DNA of 64,000 nucleotides. Origin: Amycolatopsis rubida. Its GTDB lineage: Bacteria; Actinomycetota; Actinomycetes; Mycobacteriales; Pseudonocardiaceae. A model generated the notes under the pieces. It was not told where the DNA came from. It did no database searches and saw nothing but the letters and a program-made list of their open reading frames with translations. Below are positions 1 to 9,083 of the stretch, piece after piece (within the stretch, counting starts at the first letter, position 1; the number at the start of each line of letters is the position of its first letter). Made by a program: the position numbers and the translations under genes. The stretch spans positions 434,001-498,000 of the forward strand of contig NZ_FOWC01000001.1 in NCBI RefSeq assembly GCF_900115345.1. The letters run 5' to 3'.

Positions 1-2
1 AC

Positions 3-104
3 TGGACCGAGATCGGCCGTGTCGCGGCGGGGTTGCTCGAGCATCGGACGTTGACCGGTGCCCAGCTCCGCGCCTGCGTCCCCGGGCACTGGCTCGCGCG
101 CTGA
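3..104 (+). CDS. C-terminal end of an unidentified protein (cut by window edge)
   Basis: An open frame entering from the left edge encodes about 33 residues ending in PGHWLAR before a TGA. It converges on the TadE-like gene that ends at position 113. The mix of residues (TEIGRVAAGLLE, then LTGAQLRACV) looks like a real helical C-terminus, but there is too little to assign a family. Coding is inferred only from composition and from the tight convergent spacing. Confidence 0.4.
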   Translation, partial: WTEIGRVAAGLLEHRTLTGAQLRACVPGHWLAR

Positions 105-112
105 GTCGACCA

Positions 113-574
113 TCACCCACCCCCCGGCTGGTGCCAGGACCGGTAGGTGTCGACGACTTCGCTGGCGGTCGATTCCAGGGTTTTCCCGCCGGGCAGCAGC
201 GCCTGACCGAAGTCGACCGTGCAGCGCACATGCACGGTCACCGCCCCAGCGGGCACGAGCGAGCCGGACATCGTGGTGGTGACGCCCCGGCAGACCAGTC
301 CGGCTTGTGCGAGCGCGGCGCTGGCGGTGTCGCGGGCGGCTTTGATCGCGGCCGTGGCGCTGCGTTGCAGGGTGGCGGCCCGGGCGGCTTGGTGGGCGGC
401 GTCGTCGAGCCGCAGCCGGGCGTCGACGCCGCGATGCACCACCACCGCCAGGAACACCAGCAGCATCACCAGTAGCGGAGTGACCAGCACGGCCTCGGCG
501 GTCACCGAGCCGCGCTCGGCGGCCCACCACCTCCGCAACCGGACCGTCATTGCCTTCGGCGCGCGCCCGGTCAC
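113..574 (-). CDS. TadE-like pilus assembly pseudopilin
   Basis: Encodes about 153 residues and is the last gene of the minus-strand Tad operon. After a short basic leader ([11 protein letters not shown]) comes [19 protein letters not shown], a class III prepilin-type cleavage site (Gly before S, Glu at +5) leading into a single hydrophobic helix. The rest is an extracytoplasmic domain with two cysteines. TadE-like pseudopilins help assemble Flp pili and are cut by the A24 peptidase, encoded here at 9084. The GTG at 574 overlaps the upstream stop as GTGA; an internal ATG at 550 is the alternative start. Family assignment is firm, exact start less so. Confidence 0.85.
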   Translation of the reverse strand: MTGRAPKAMTVRLRRWWAAERGSVTAEAVLVTPLLVMLLVFLAVVVHRGVDARLRLDDAAHQAARAATLQRSATAAIKAARDTASAALAQAGLVCRGVTTTMSGSLVPAGAVTVHVRCTVDFGQALLPGGKTLESTASEVVDTYRSWHQPGGG

Positions 575-1551
575 GACTGCCCCTCTCCTGACCGGCCTCG
601 CCGCGCCAGCGCCCTCGAGGATGAGGTGCCGCGGCTGAGCCCGCGGGGCAGGATGCGGAGAAGCCGCGACCACGACGAGGGCGGCTGTTCCCACGGGAAC
701 GCTCCCGCCTCGGTGATGTCGCGGGCGGCGGTGATGTAGGCGAACACGTTCTGCGGCAACGCTTCCGCGGCCTCGGTCAGCCGCCGGACTTCGGCGTGGC
801 CGGGCAGGGCGGCGAGGATGTGGTCGGTGCGGGTGGTCAACTCGGTGTGGCGCAGTTTCGCCTCCCAGGCCCGGGTCAGCACGACGCAGCCGTGCACGTG
901 CTGGACGACCTCGTCCAGGGCGTCATCCATCACCAGGACCGCTTTGCGTGCCGCGACGGCCAGCTGGCCGACCACGGAATCGGGATCGGCGGCGAGTTCG
1001 TCAACCAGTACGCGGGCGGCGCGGGTGCGGTCCAGGCAGCACAGCGCCTGCCAGACCACCCGGTGCACTTCACGCGGTACGCCTGGGTCGATCCACGTCC
1101 GGGCTGGGCTGCGGTGCAGTTCGCCCACCCCGGCGATCAGGGTCCGCACCGCGTAGCTGGCGGGGCCGAGGTCGGTGAAATCGCGGCTGCGGAAGAAGAA
1201 CTCACCCCGCACGCGATCCAGCCGACACGGGCTCCCCGGGCCGTGGCGATGGTCGGTGAGCATGCGGGCGGCGCTGTACCAGCCGGCGAACAGGCTCACG
1301 CCCACCGCGAGAATTCCGGCCCCCAGCGCGAACACCGCGCCGAACCCGCTGCCGGACGCCGCCGCGAGCACCGCCAGGGCGACCCCGGCCAGTCCGGTGA
1401 GGACAGTCCGCGGACGCAGACCCGCACGGACACGCTCGCCACGCCACCGCGCCTGCGGGATATCAGGGTTGAGCAGCACCGAATCCGGCCCGTCCGGGAA
1501 CGTCGCCGCGCGCACCGGCATCACCGCGTCAGGCGGGTTATGGTGTGCCAT
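571..1551 (-). CDS. Membrane protein of the Tad locus, function unknown
   Basis: About 326 residues. A polar N-terminus is followed by two adjacent hydrophobic segments (roughly residues 48-66 and 70-90) and a long soluble, alpha-helical, Arg/Ala-rich C-terminal domain, probably cytoplasmic. The ATG at 1551 has a purine-rich ribosome site (GAAAGGAAAG) directly upstream. It lies between two TadE-like genes and overlaps the downstream one by 4 bases, so it is translated with the pilus genes. I do not recognise a named family. A role as an assembly-platform accessory is only inferred from position. Confidence 0.75.
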   Translation of the reverse strand: MAHHNPPDAVMPVRAATFPDGPDSVLLNPDIPQARWRGERVRAGLRPRTVLTGLAGVALAVLAAASGSGFGAVFALGAGILAVGVSLFAGWYSAARMLTDHRHGPGSPCRLDRVRGEFFFRSRDFTDLGPASYAVRTLIAGVGELHRSPARTWIDPGVPREVHRVVWQALCCLDRTRAARVLVDELAADPDSVVGQLAVAARKAVLVMDDALDEVVQHVHGCVVLTRAWEAKLRHTELTTRTDHILAALPGHAEVRRLTEAAEALPQNVFAYITAARDITEAGAFPWEQPPSSWSRLLRILPRGLSRGTSSSRALARRGRSGEGQS

Positions 1552-1600
1552 AAGGCTTTCCTTTCGGCCGGTCGCCGAGATCGCTGCTGCGGCAAAGGAA

Positions 1601-2041
1601 TTAGGGCGCGGTGTCGGGCGCGAAACGCTCGATCTCGCCGGAGGCTTCGGCGTGCACGTGCAGGTGCACACCGGGCAAGACCGCGGCGGCCTCGCCACGG
1701 ATACTCACCGACACCGCGGCCGCACCGCGGGACACCGCGAGCTGGGGCTCGCGCAGGGGTCCGGCGGCGAGGTCGTCGAGCAGGCGCTGCCCGGCCGCCT
1801 GCCCGGCGCTGGTGGTGCCGTCCTGGGTCCGGGCGGCGGCCAGGGCCTGGGAAGCGGCGGCCTGCGCGACGTGGGTGGCGTGCGACCACACCGCGAACTG
1901 GATGATCGCCAGCAACGCCAGCAGCAACAGCGGGGTCGCGATGACCAGTTCGACGGTGACCTCGCCCCGGTCTCCACGCAGCGCGCGCCGGATACGCTCG
2001 GCCAGCGCGCGGGCGCGAGTGCGGGCGGCTCTGGTGAGCAT
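1601..2041 (-). CDS. TadE-like pseudopilin (second copy)
   Basis: About 146 residues. A basic leader ends in GDRG, followed by EVTVELVIATPLLLLALLA: a prepilin cleavage site with Glu at +5 and a long hydrophobic helix. The C-terminal domain is predicted to lie outside the membrane. The ATG at 2041 is two bases past the pilin stop (2044), so translation is coupled to the Flp pilin gene. It differs from the TadE-like protein at 113-574, giving the locus a pair of minor pseudopilins, as is usual for Tad systems. Confidence 0.85.
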   Translation of the reverse strand: MLTRAARTRARALAERIRRALRGDRGEVTVELVIATPLLLLALLAIIQFAVWSHATHVAQAAASQALAAARTQDGTTSAGQAAGQRLLDDLAAGPLREPQLAVSRGAAAVSVSIRGEAAAVLPGVHLHVHAEASGEIERFAPDTAP

Positions 2042-2043
2042 CC

Positions 2044-2238
2044 TCAGCCGCCGAGGTTGATCGAGTTCGCCTTTTGCGTCAATTTCGCCACAATGATCGC
2101 GATGATGGCGATTGCGGCGATGGCCATCAGGGCGGTGACGATGACGGTGGTGGTGATCTCCCCGCGCTCCGGGTCCGCGCGCAACAGGACGATGCGTGCA
2201 CGCGTCAGCTCCCAGAGGGTACGGATGTAGTGCAACAT
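2044..2238 (-). CDS. Flp-type major pilin candidate
   Basis: A 64-residue protein with an N-terminal basic leader ending in DPERG, then EITTTVIVTALMAIAAIAI and a strongly hydrophobic helix, ending in a short polar tail. Size, leader and position after tadC fit the Flp structural pilin. Oddly, the residue at +5 after the presumed Gly cleavage site is Thr, while Glu is at +1; canonical type IV/Flp pilins carry Glu at +5. An AGAAGG ribosome site about 8 bases before the ATG suggests strong translation. Confidence 0.8.
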   Translation of the reverse strand: MLHYIRTLWELTRARIVLLRADPERGEITTTVIVTALMAIAAIAIIAIIVAKLTQKANSINLGG

Positions 2239-2303
2239 GGTGGTGCCTTCTTTCCCTTGTGGTGCAATGCCTTTCTCGATGGCGAGGAGGGATATCGGGT
2301 GGG

Positions 2304-3197
2304 CTAGAGTCCATTGAGGACTTGGATTACCGCGGGATAGGCGATGAATCCCAAGAATCCGAGGAACAGCAACGTGACCGGCAGGGCCATGCGTTCGGTG
2401 GCGGCCTGGGCATCGGACTCGGCGTCGGTGACCTGATGGGTCCGCAGGGCCTGGGCTTTCGCGGCCAGCGAGGCGCGCACGCGAGCGCCTTCGGTCCCGG
2501 CCAGCGAGATTGACGCGGCGAGTTCGGACAGTTCGGTGATGTCGAGTTCCTCGCCGAGCTGGCGCAGGGTGTTCCATGGGGTGGTGCGGGTCAGCTGGGC
2601 GGCGTGCAGGGCGCGGCGGATCTTGTCGAACGCTGGCCCGGCTCCGACGGCTGCGGCGTCGCCGAGAGCGGCCTCGACCCCGGCGCCTCCGGCGAGGGTG
2701 ATCCAAACGAGGTCCAGGAACGCGGAGAGGGCGTCGCGGAATTCTCGCCGCAGCCGGGTGGCCTTGGCGCGGACGTCGAGATCCGGGGTCAGGAAGCCGA
2801 GTGCGGCGAGCACGAGCCCGGCCAGCAGCGGCACCTCAAGTCCGAGCGAGAGCCCGCCCAGGGCCAGCAGTGCTTGCAGCAGCCACGGCGCCAGCAGCCC
2901 GGCCACGGCGAGCAGTGCTTTCGACGCCAGGTGGGTATCGGTGCCGCGGCCGGTGACCCGCAGATCGGCCTCGATCTTCGCGCCCGGCAGCCCAAGCATG
3001 CGCAGGCCAGGGACGAACACCCGGCCCCAGCCGCGCACCCAGGCGGCGTCCGCCGCCGCAACGATCGGTGTGGCCAGTGGTCGCGTACTGACCTGGGCGA
3101 GCCGGTCGCTCAGTGCCGGCGCCGGTGGCAGGGCCCAGGTCAGCAGCAGCCATAGACCGGCACCAGCACCGGCACCGAACAGCAGAGCGGGGATCAT
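2304..3197 (-). CDS. tadC: TadC-like type II secretion F-domain membrane protein
   Basis: 297 residues. An N-terminal membrane segment, two more hydrophobic stretches near residues 90-135, a cytoplasmic helical T2SSF domain (about 145-265) and a final hydrophobic segment (LPVTLLFLGFLGFIAYPAV) match the TadC inner-membrane platform protein. TadC pairs with TadB to anchor the CpaF ATPase to the pilus machine. The gene overlaps tadB by 4 bases (ATGA). Family-level assignment is strong from topology and gene order. Confidence 0.88.
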   Translation of the reverse strand: MIPALLFGAGAGAGLWLLLTWALPPAPALSDRLAQVSTRPLATPIVAAADAAWVRGWGRVFVPGLRMLGLPGAKIEADLRVTGRGTDTHLASKALLAVAGLLAPWLLQALLALGGLSLGLEVPLLAGLVLAALGFLTPDLDVRAKATRLRREFRDALSAFLDLVWITLAGGAGVEAALGDAAAVGAGPAFDKIRRALHAAQLTRTTPWNTLRQLGEELDITELSELAASISLAGTEGARVRASLAAKAQALRTHQVTDAESDAQAATERMALPVTLLFLGFLGFIAYPAVIQVLNGL

Positions 3198-4126
3198 GAG
3201 CGCTCACCTCCGCCGACCGTCGCCTCGTCGCCGTCAGGCACTCCGGTCACGTCCGGGATGTCGAGGGCCAGCACCCGCGTTTGCCGTCCACTGGTGGCGA
3301 TCCGGGCGAGCCAGGCGAACCCGGCGGCGAACAGGGACCCGATGAGCAGCATCACGATCTGGCCGGTGGCGGTGTTGTAGACGTCGAGGTAGGCGCGGTT
3401 GAACACCACAACCCCGGCGGCGAAGGCCAGCGTGGTGGCGACGATGACCCGCACCGAGGTCCGCGTCCGAGCCCTACCGGTCTCGACCCGCATCCGCATC
3501 GCGGCCTGCCCGCGGGCGGTGGTGGCCAGCGAGCCGAGCAGGTCGCCGAGCTGGCGAGCCTGGTGCTCGGCAGCGAGGACCAGGGCGGCGAGGACGAGGT
3601 CCGCGGTCGGGTCGTCCAGCTCGCGCGCCAACGCTCGCAGCGCCGGCGCCAGGCGCTGCCCGCTTTCCAGCCGAGCGGCGAGGGTGGCGACCTCGCCGCG
3701 GATGGCGGCGGGCGCGAGCGGGGCGGTGGCGAGGATGGCTTGCTCGAGCCCCGCCGCGGCGGACAGGACGTCGCGCAGCATCTCCGTCCACGACGCGATC
3801 GCCTCGATCCGCGCGACCCGCCGGGCATGGACGGGATCCGGGCCGACCAAGCGGGGCAGGAACCACACCGCGGCGGCGGCCAGCACCGCGCCGACGATCC
3901 ACCCGGTCACGGCTCCGATCAGCACGCCCGCGCCGACCGCCACGGTCAGGCGCAGCAGGGCACGCCGGTCGCCTGCCTGGCCGCGCGCGGCGCGAACCAG
4001 CCTGGTGCGCCGCGAGGGCGGCACCACCGCTGCGGGCGGGCGCCAGGCGGCCACGATCAGCAGCACGCCTACGGCGGTCCCCAAGCCGAGCACGGCGGCG
4101 AGAAGGGTGGTGGTGTCGAGGCTCAT
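3194..4126 (-). CDS. tadB: TadB-like type II secretion F-domain membrane protein
   Basis: 310 residues. One N-terminal helix (LLAAVLGLGTAVGVLLIVAA), a second membrane pair near residues 68-92, a cytoplasmic T2SSF domain with helices around the ILATAPLAP and LAALVLAAEHQ segments, and two C-terminal hydrophobic helices. This is the TadB platform protein, partner of TadC. I chose the ATG at 4126 because it overlaps the cpaF stop as ATGA; an in-frame start lies four codons upstream. Confidence 0.87.
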   Translation of the reverse strand: MSLDTTTLLAAVLGLGTAVGVLLIVAAWRPPAAVVPPSRRTRLVRAARGQAGDRRALLRLTVAVGAGVLIGAVTGWIVGAVLAAAAVWFLPRLVGPDPVHARRVARIEAIASWTEMLRDVLSAAAGLEQAILATAPLAPAAIRGEVATLAARLESGQRLAPALRALARELDDPTADLVLAALVLAAEHQARQLGDLLGSLATTARGQAAMRMRVETGRARTRTSVRVIVATTLAFAAGVVVFNRAYLDVYNTATGQIVMLLIGSLFAAGFAWLARIATSGRQTRVLALDIPDVTGVPDGDEATVGGGERS

Positions 4127-5502
4127 GGCGTCCACCACCCCTCCGGGCGGGCCAGCAGGTCCGGGTCGAACCCGGCGGCGACCAGGTCGTCGAGGGTGTC
4201 CGCGCGCAGCGCCCCCGCCACCGGCACCGCGCGGCCGTCGGGGCCGGGCCGGTAGACCTCGTTGGAGATCACCGATCCGTCTTCGGCGCCGACAACCTCG
4301 CGGATCGAGGCGATCACCCGGGTTGTCCGGTCGGTCGCGCGGTCGAGGTGCACCACGAAATGCACCGCAGACGCGATGAGCAGGGCGGTGGCTTCCAGCG
4401 GCAGGCGCTCGCGGCTCTGCGCGGCGTAGGAGGCGAGCCGGGTGAACGCGATCTTCGAGCTGGACGCGTGCAACGTGGCCATGGACCCGTCGTTACCTTG
4501 GCTCATGGCGTTGAACGCGGGAATGAGTTCGGCGCCGCGGATCTCGCCGACGATCACCCGGTCCGGAGACATGCGCAGCCCCCAGCGCACGAGTTCTGCC
4601 TGATCGATCGCACCCTCGCCCTCCACATTCGGTTCGCGGGCTTGCAGGGCGGTGACGTCGGCGTGCAGCTCGGGGTCGAGGCCGAGGCCGAGCTCGAACG
4701 CGTCCTCCACGGTGACGATGCGCTCCATGGGGTCCATTTCGGCGGCCATCGCGCGCAGCAACGTGGTTTTGCCGGCGCCGGTGCCGCCGGTGTTCAGCAC
4801 GTTCTTGCGGGCCCGCACGACCGCGCGCAGGAACCGCTCCAAGCCGACGTCGAGGGTTCCTCGGCGGCGCAGCTGGGCGAGGGTGGCGGTGAGGTAGCCG
4901 TGCCGGCGGATCGTGCACGCCGTCACCCCGCCCGCGGTCAGACCGAGCACCGCGAAGAGCCGTTCACCGCCGGGCAGTTGAAGGTTCAGCGCGGGACTGC
5001 CTCGGTCGAACCGGCGCTCCTCGGACGACGCGCGCGCCGCGAGCGTGCGGATCAGGTCGGTGAGTTCCTCGTTGGACGCCGCCACCGGGGCGACCTGGGC
5101 GCGGCGGCCGTCGCTGTATTGGACGAAGACCCGGTCGTAGCGGTTGACCGCGATCGTCTCCACCGACGGGTCGGCCAGCAACGGTTGCAGACCGCCGAGC
5201 CCGAAGACCTCGTCGAGGACCTGCTCGACGACCCGCTGCTCAGTTGCGGAATCGACCAGGGAGCGCCCGGCGAGGAGTTCGGCCTCGCTGTGCGTAGCGA
5301 CCGCGGTGTCGAGGACCTCGCGGCCGATCTCCCGGCGCCGCGCCAGGGACAACGGCCCGTCATTGGTGCGGGTGGCGGCCTCGACCCGGCCGGGCAGGTC
5401 CGTGGTCAGCGCCTGCCGAAGTCGGGCGCGCAGCCTGTGCTCGGCGTCATCCGGGCCGCCGGGCGCGGCAGGGGGCGCTGCTGGGTAGTCGGTGCGCGTC
5501 AT
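4123..5502 (-). CDS. cpaF: CpaF/TadA family pilus-assembly ATPase
   Basis: 459 residues. The Walker A box GGTGAGKTT lies near residue 240, followed by the Asp-box/Walker B region (IVTVEDAFEL, then MSPDRVIVGEIRG) and the His-box MATLHASS. This is the secretion ATPase (VirB11/GspE superfamily) that powers Flp pilus extension at the cytoplasmic membrane. The N-terminal part carries the usual CpaF region (SVETIAVNRYDRVFVQY). The start codon overlaps the upstream tadZ-like stop as ATGA. All catalytic motifs are present, so an active enzyme is expected. Confidence 0.95.
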   Translation of the reverse strand: MTRTDYPAAPPAAPGGPDDAEHRLRARLRQALTTDLPGRVEAATRTNDGPLSLARRREIGREVLDTAVATHSEAELLAGRSLVDSATEQRVVEQVLDEVFGLGGLQPLLADPSVETIAVNRYDRVFVQYSDGRRAQVAPVAASNEELTDLIRTLAARASSEERRFDRGSPALNLQLPGGERLFAVLGLTAGGVTACTIRRHGYLTATLAQLRRRGTLDVGLERFLRAVVRARKNVLNTGGTGAGKTTLLRAMAAEMDPMERIVTVEDAFELGLGLDPELHADVTALQAREPNVEGEGAIDQAELVRWGLRMSPDRVIVGEIRGAELIPAFNAMSQGNDGSMATLHASSSKIAFTRLASYAAQSRERLPLEATALLIASAVHFVVHLDRATDRTTRVIASIREVVGAEDGSVISNEVYRPGPDGRAVPVAGALRADTLDDLVAAGFDPDLLARPEGWWTP

Positions 5503-6431
5503 ACGGGTGGCTCCTTCCCTGCGGTGCTGGGCTGATGGCCGTTGCGATGCGGATCGCTGACCTGCGGCGGCGCGGGCACCAGGCGCGGCGGGTGAGGCGC
5601 CGGTCCGGGCGGGGTGATGACGCCGCCGCCCCGCTGATGGCGCACCTGCTGGGCGGGTACGCCCGGCACGGCCCCCGGCGCGTTCGCCGACGGCGAGGCA
5701 GCCGGGGCGGCGGGTCCGGCCAGCGTGCGGGCGAGGGCCGCGGCCTGCTGGGCGAGGCCGCCATTGCCGCGGCGGCGGGCCGGTGGTGGCCGATGCCCGG
5801 TCAAGGTGGCGGCAGCGGCCGGGTCGTGCGGGATGCGGCCGATCGCCGGGACGCCCAGCTCGCGCTCGACATCGGCGGTCGGGTAGCCGTCTCCGGTGAG
5901 CAGCAGCCCGGGACGCGGGGTCCAGCGGGCCAGCTCACCCAAGCGCGCCGCGGTGTGGGCGAGGTCGTCGCCCTGGGTGCCGATCACCAGGACCAGGGCG
6001 TCGGCGCGGCGCGCGATTGCCTCGGCCGGGGAACCCGGATCGACGCGCCCGCAATCGGCCAGCGCCACCACGCCCGGTTCCTGGGCTACGACATCCAGCA
6101 GCGGCCCGTCCGGGGCGGTGGCCAGGGTGGACAGCGCGGCGCGGGCGTGCGCGCCGCCGGGCGGGGCCAGCAGCACGCGGGCGCCGCTGGGCAGGGCCTG
6201 GGTGTGTTCCCACACCACCGCGGGGTCGCGGGTGCGGCGCGCGGCGGCGGCGAGGCTGACCAGCCCCGGGCTCGCGGGCAGGCCGAAGCGCATCGCCAGA
6301 TCGCCGCCGGCCGGGTCGACCTCGGCGACCAGACGGCGGGTGTTCTCGGTCTGCGGCCACTTCACGGCCAGGGCCACGGCCAGGGTGGTCACTCCCGGCG
6401 AGCCCTTCACCGAACACAACGCGATGAGCAT
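5499..6431 (-). CDS. TadZ/CpaE-like MinD-family protein
   Basis: 310 residues. The N-terminus (MLIALCSVKGSPGVTTLA) is a deviant Walker A in which the usual GKT lysine is replaced by Val, with the first Lys kept. Later strands (VVALADCGR, ADALVLVIGTQ) follow the SIMIBI fold. TadZ proteins of this kind localise the Tad apparatus at the membrane. The C-terminal 70 residues are Pro/Gly/Arg-rich and probably disordered. The start overlaps the CpaB-like stop by one base (TGATG), and the stop overlaps cpaF. Confidence 0.82.
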   Translation of the reverse strand: MLIALCSVKGSPGVTTLAVALAVKWPQTENTRRLVAEVDPAGGDLAMRFGLPASPGLVSLAAAARRTRDPAVVWEHTQALPSGARVLLAPPGGAHARAALSTLATAPDGPLLDVVAQEPGVVALADCGRVDPGSPAEAIARRADALVLVIGTQGDDLAHTAARLGELARWTPRPGLLLTGDGYPTADVERELGVPAIGRIPHDPAAAATLTGHRPPPARRRGNGGLAQQAAALARTLAGPAAPAASPSANAPGAVPGVPAQQVRHQRGGGVITPPGPAPHPPRLVPAPPQVSDPHRNGHQPSTAGKEPPV

Positions 6432-7150
6432 CAGCGGCCACCACCCGCGGGTTGCATCACCAGCGCGAGCTGCCCGGCCGGGACCTGCGCCAGCTGCGCC
6501 GCGCTCCCGGTGTCGAGGTCCAGGGACACCACGGTCGTCTGGTCCGTGCCCGCCGGGGCGACGCCGACGACGGTGGCCCGCCAGGACGTACCCGGGCCTT
6601 GGCCTTGCGCGGTGGCGGTCGAGGTTCCCGCCGCGGTGGCGGCGGTGACCACGACGCTCACCGGGGTTCCGGCGGCGAGTTCGGGCGGGAATTGCCCAGG
6701 CTTCACGCCGACCGCGACCACGGCCCGGCCCGCCGCCGGGATCGCGGCACCGCCCACCGCATCCGGGGTCAGCAACGCTCCCGGCCCGAGGCTGGTCGCC
6801 ATCGGCCGCCCCACCACGCTGGCCGCCTGGTCCGCCGGAATCAGGGCCACTCCCGGGGCGGCGGACACGTCGATGCTGCGCAGGTCCGCGGGCGTCAGCA
6901 CGTGCCCGAGCGCGACTGGCTCCGCCAGCGCCAGCATCGGTACCCGATCCTGGGTGCTGGTGGTCCACCACACCGCGCCCCCGACGCACAGCACGACCAG
7001 CAGCACCCCGGCCACCAGGTGCGGCAGCCGCCTGCGGCGACCGCGGCGCGGAGCCGATGTCGAGGGGGAGCCGGAACGGTCCAGCCACGACACCGGCCGG
7101 GGTTCACCGGTCGCGTTGTGGCCGCGTGCGGGAGTGTCGGTGCCGGTCAC
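6431..7150 (-). CDS. SAF-domain protein, CpaB/RcpC-like
   Basis: 239 residues. A basic cytoplasmic N-terminus, one membrane helix (LVAGVLLVVLCVGGAVWWT) and a SAF-type domain (ALAEPVALGHVLTPADLRS) match CpaB/RcpC proteins, which act in the periplasmic/peptidoglycan part of Tad pili. The GTG at 7150 has a near-ideal GGAGG site seven bases upstream, so I prefer it to the ATGs at 7168 and 7192. It starts the ATPase-platform part of the operon. Confidence 0.83.
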   Translation of the reverse strand: MTGTDTPARGHNATGEPRPVSWLDRSGSPSTSAPRRGRRRRLPHLVAGVLLVVLCVGGAVWWTTSTQDRVPMLALAEPVALGHVLTPADLRSIDVSAAPGVALIPADQAASVVGRPMATSLGPGALLTPDAVGGAAIPAAGRAVVAVGVKPGQFPPELAAGTPVSVVVTAATAAGTSTATAQGQGPGTSWRATVVGVAPAGTDQTTVVSLDLDTGSAAQLAQVPAGQLALVMQPAGGGR

Positions 7151-7278
7151 GAGAAGACCTCCAGGCATAGCTCGCCCGCACCACGTATTCATCCGGCGAT
7201 TTGCAGCCGCCGCGAATACGCGGTCAGGAAAGGAAAGAAACGAAAACGACTAATTCAGTTGGGAAAAGACATTCCGGC

Positions 7279-8298
7279 CTATCCGGTGCCCAGGGCCTGG
7301 GCTTCGGCGACCCGGAAGGACGCCGCAGCACTGGTGGTCATGTCCGGGAAGGTCCCCGCGGCCCCGCCGCCGGACCAGGTGATCCGCCACGACACCGTCG
7401 CCGTGGCCGGGAACCGCTCGCCCGGGGCACCGGCCGAGGATCGTTGGTAGGTGTGGCCGCAATCGGGCGAGGACGCGTGCGGATCGCCGTGAGCGGGGAA
7501 TGGGGTGCCTGGCCCGGTGCAGGTCACGGTGCTGCCATCACCCATCGCCCAAGACACCGAGGTCGGGGTCGCGGTCGCGGTCACCGAGATCGCTGGCACG
7601 GACGCTGTCGCCGATTGCGGCTGCCACATCGCGCGGTCCAGCCACAACCAGGTCGGCAGCCGCACCAACTGCGTTCCTGCCGGACTCGACACGATCGCCG
7701 GGCTCGGCAACCGAAGCTGCGAGCGGGCCTGCTCGGCCAGTTCCTCCGGCGAGGGCAAGGGCGCCGCACCCGGTGCCTGACCGTCGGGAATCCATACCGG
7801 TGCCCGGTAGAGTGCGTCGCGCATGCCCTGGCCGGAACATTGGTAGACGTACCACCCGCCGCCTTGCCCCGGAGCTTGCGCCAGGACCATGCCTTCGGGT
7901 CGCGAACGGGACAGCGACACGAACTGCACACCGCCGGAACGCGAGGGCCGTGGGTGGTAGCTGACCGTCTGCACCCCGTTCGCCGGTGGCTGGTAGTCGC
8001 TGCGCACATACGAGCAATCGGCCTTGTTATCGTCGCCGCCGACAATCCGGTCGCCGGGTGGAGGGGCTGGGGCGTCCGGGGCCCCAGCTTGTGATTTCGG
8101 TTCGCCGGGGCGCGGCCCCGGTCGCGGTGCGGGCTTGCCGCCACCGCGTTGTCCCGCGCCGAGTTCACATCCGGCGTAGGAGTTCTTGCCGCAGTTGACG
8201 TCGCCGTACCAGTCGCCGGCCAGGGCGGGTGTAAGGCTCGCGAGCATCGCGGCGGAGGTCACGATGGTCAAGGTGCCCAGTCGTCTTGCCGTCAGCAT
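7279..8298 (-). CDS. Secreted protein of the Tad locus with PKD-like C-terminus
   Basis: 339 residues. A Sec signal peptide (basic start, then IVTSAAMLASLTPALAG) precedes a Pro/Gly-rich linker, a middle domain with paired cysteines (ADCSYVRSDY, YVYQCSG) and a C-terminal domain with SVSWAMGDGSTVTC, typical of PKD-like beta-sandwiches. It is probably surface exposed and pilus associated. The ATG overlaps the lipoprotein stop by 7 bases. Similar PKD-containing proteins sit beside actinobacterial Tad operons, but the exact role is unknown. Confidence 0.75.
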   Translation of the reverse strand: MLTARRLGTLTIVTSAAMLASLTPALAGDWYGDVNCGKNSYAGCELGAGQRGGGKPAPRPGPRPGEPKSQAGAPDAPAPPPGDRIVGGDDNKADCSYVRSDYQPPANGVQTVSYHPRPSRSGGVQFVSLSRSRPEGMVLAQAPGQGGGWYVYQCSGQGMRDALYRAPVWIPDGQAPGAAPLPSPEELAEQARSQLRLPSPAIVSSPAGTQLVRLPTWLWLDRAMWQPQSATASVPAISVTATATPTSVSWAMGDGSTVTCTGPGTPFPAHGDPHASSPDCGHTYQRSSAGAPGERFPATATVSWRITWSGGGAAGTFPDMTTSAAASFRVAEAQALGTG

Positions 8299-8864
8299 GT
8301 TCCGGTTCCTTCCACAGCGAACCGGGTCACCCGCCAGGAGCCGTCGACAGCCAGCTTCACCTCGGCGTTGATCAGGTGCTTGCCGCCGGGCTCGTTGTCG
8401 GCGGGTTGCCCGTTGTCCGCGCGGTACTTCAACCAGTTCGTGGCATCCGAGCAATCGCGGATCATCACGGTTTTAGGGGCGTCCTGCGGCTCTGCGGACT
8501 GCACGACCGGGGTGTTGACGGGCTTTCCCTTGGTGATCAGGCCGTTGTAATGATCGGCGTACATCTGGCGCGACAGCACCGACAGCGCGTCGCCGGTGGC
8601 ATGGTCAGCCAGCCGGGGCGACTGCCAATCGGACGTGGTCGCCACGGCGGCGACGTCCTCCCACATCCCCAGGTAGGCGGTGCTGGCCTTCTGCTTGGCG
8701 ATGTCGGCGGACGAGGCGCCCGTGGTGCTGGGGGCGGGCGACGGTGTGGGCGTTGAGGTGGCCGGGGCCGCGCCGGTGTCTGAACTGCAGGCGCCCACGC
8801 TCAGCCCGAGCCCGGTCGCGGTGGCGAGAGCGGCCAGGGCGAGGCGGGTGCTGCGGTGGGTCAT
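8292..8864 (-). CDS. Lipoprotein, first gene of the Tad run
   Basis: 190 residues. The N-terminus (MTHRSTRLALAALATATG) ends in a lipobox LSVGAC, so the protein should be lipid-anchored after signal peptidase II cleavage. A Thr/Pro/Ser-rich tether follows, then a small alpha+beta domain with two Cys (RDCSD and the terminal GTC) that resembles secreted NTF2/Mce-associated domains. It is the 5' gene of the minus-strand operon. The ATG at 8864 follows a GGGGGA sequence. No specific function can be named. Confidence 0.78.
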   Translation of the reverse strand: MTHRSTRLALAALATATGLGLSVGACSSDTGAAPATSTPTPSPAPSTTGASSADIAKQKASTAYLGMWEDVAAVATTSDWQSPRLADHATGDALSVLSRQMYADHYNGLITKGKPVNTPVVQSAEPQDAPKTVMIRDCSDATNWLKYRADNGQPADNEPGGKHLINAEVKLAVDGSWRVTRFAVEGTGTC

Positions 8865-9083
8865 CACGGTCCCCCAATTCGTCGACGGTCGCTGGTCAGC
8901 GCGGGCAGGCACCACCGTGGTGCACCCCGGTGGCGGACTCGTCCCAGGACCGACTTTCATGGCGTTGGCGCTCCGGGCAGCCGCTCCCGGGTGAAGTTCA
9001 CCCATTGGGTTGAGCACGGGCGGGGTCCAGGAGCGGGCGGGCAGGATGGCGTACAGGGCGATCATGCGAAGGCCGGGGGGATC

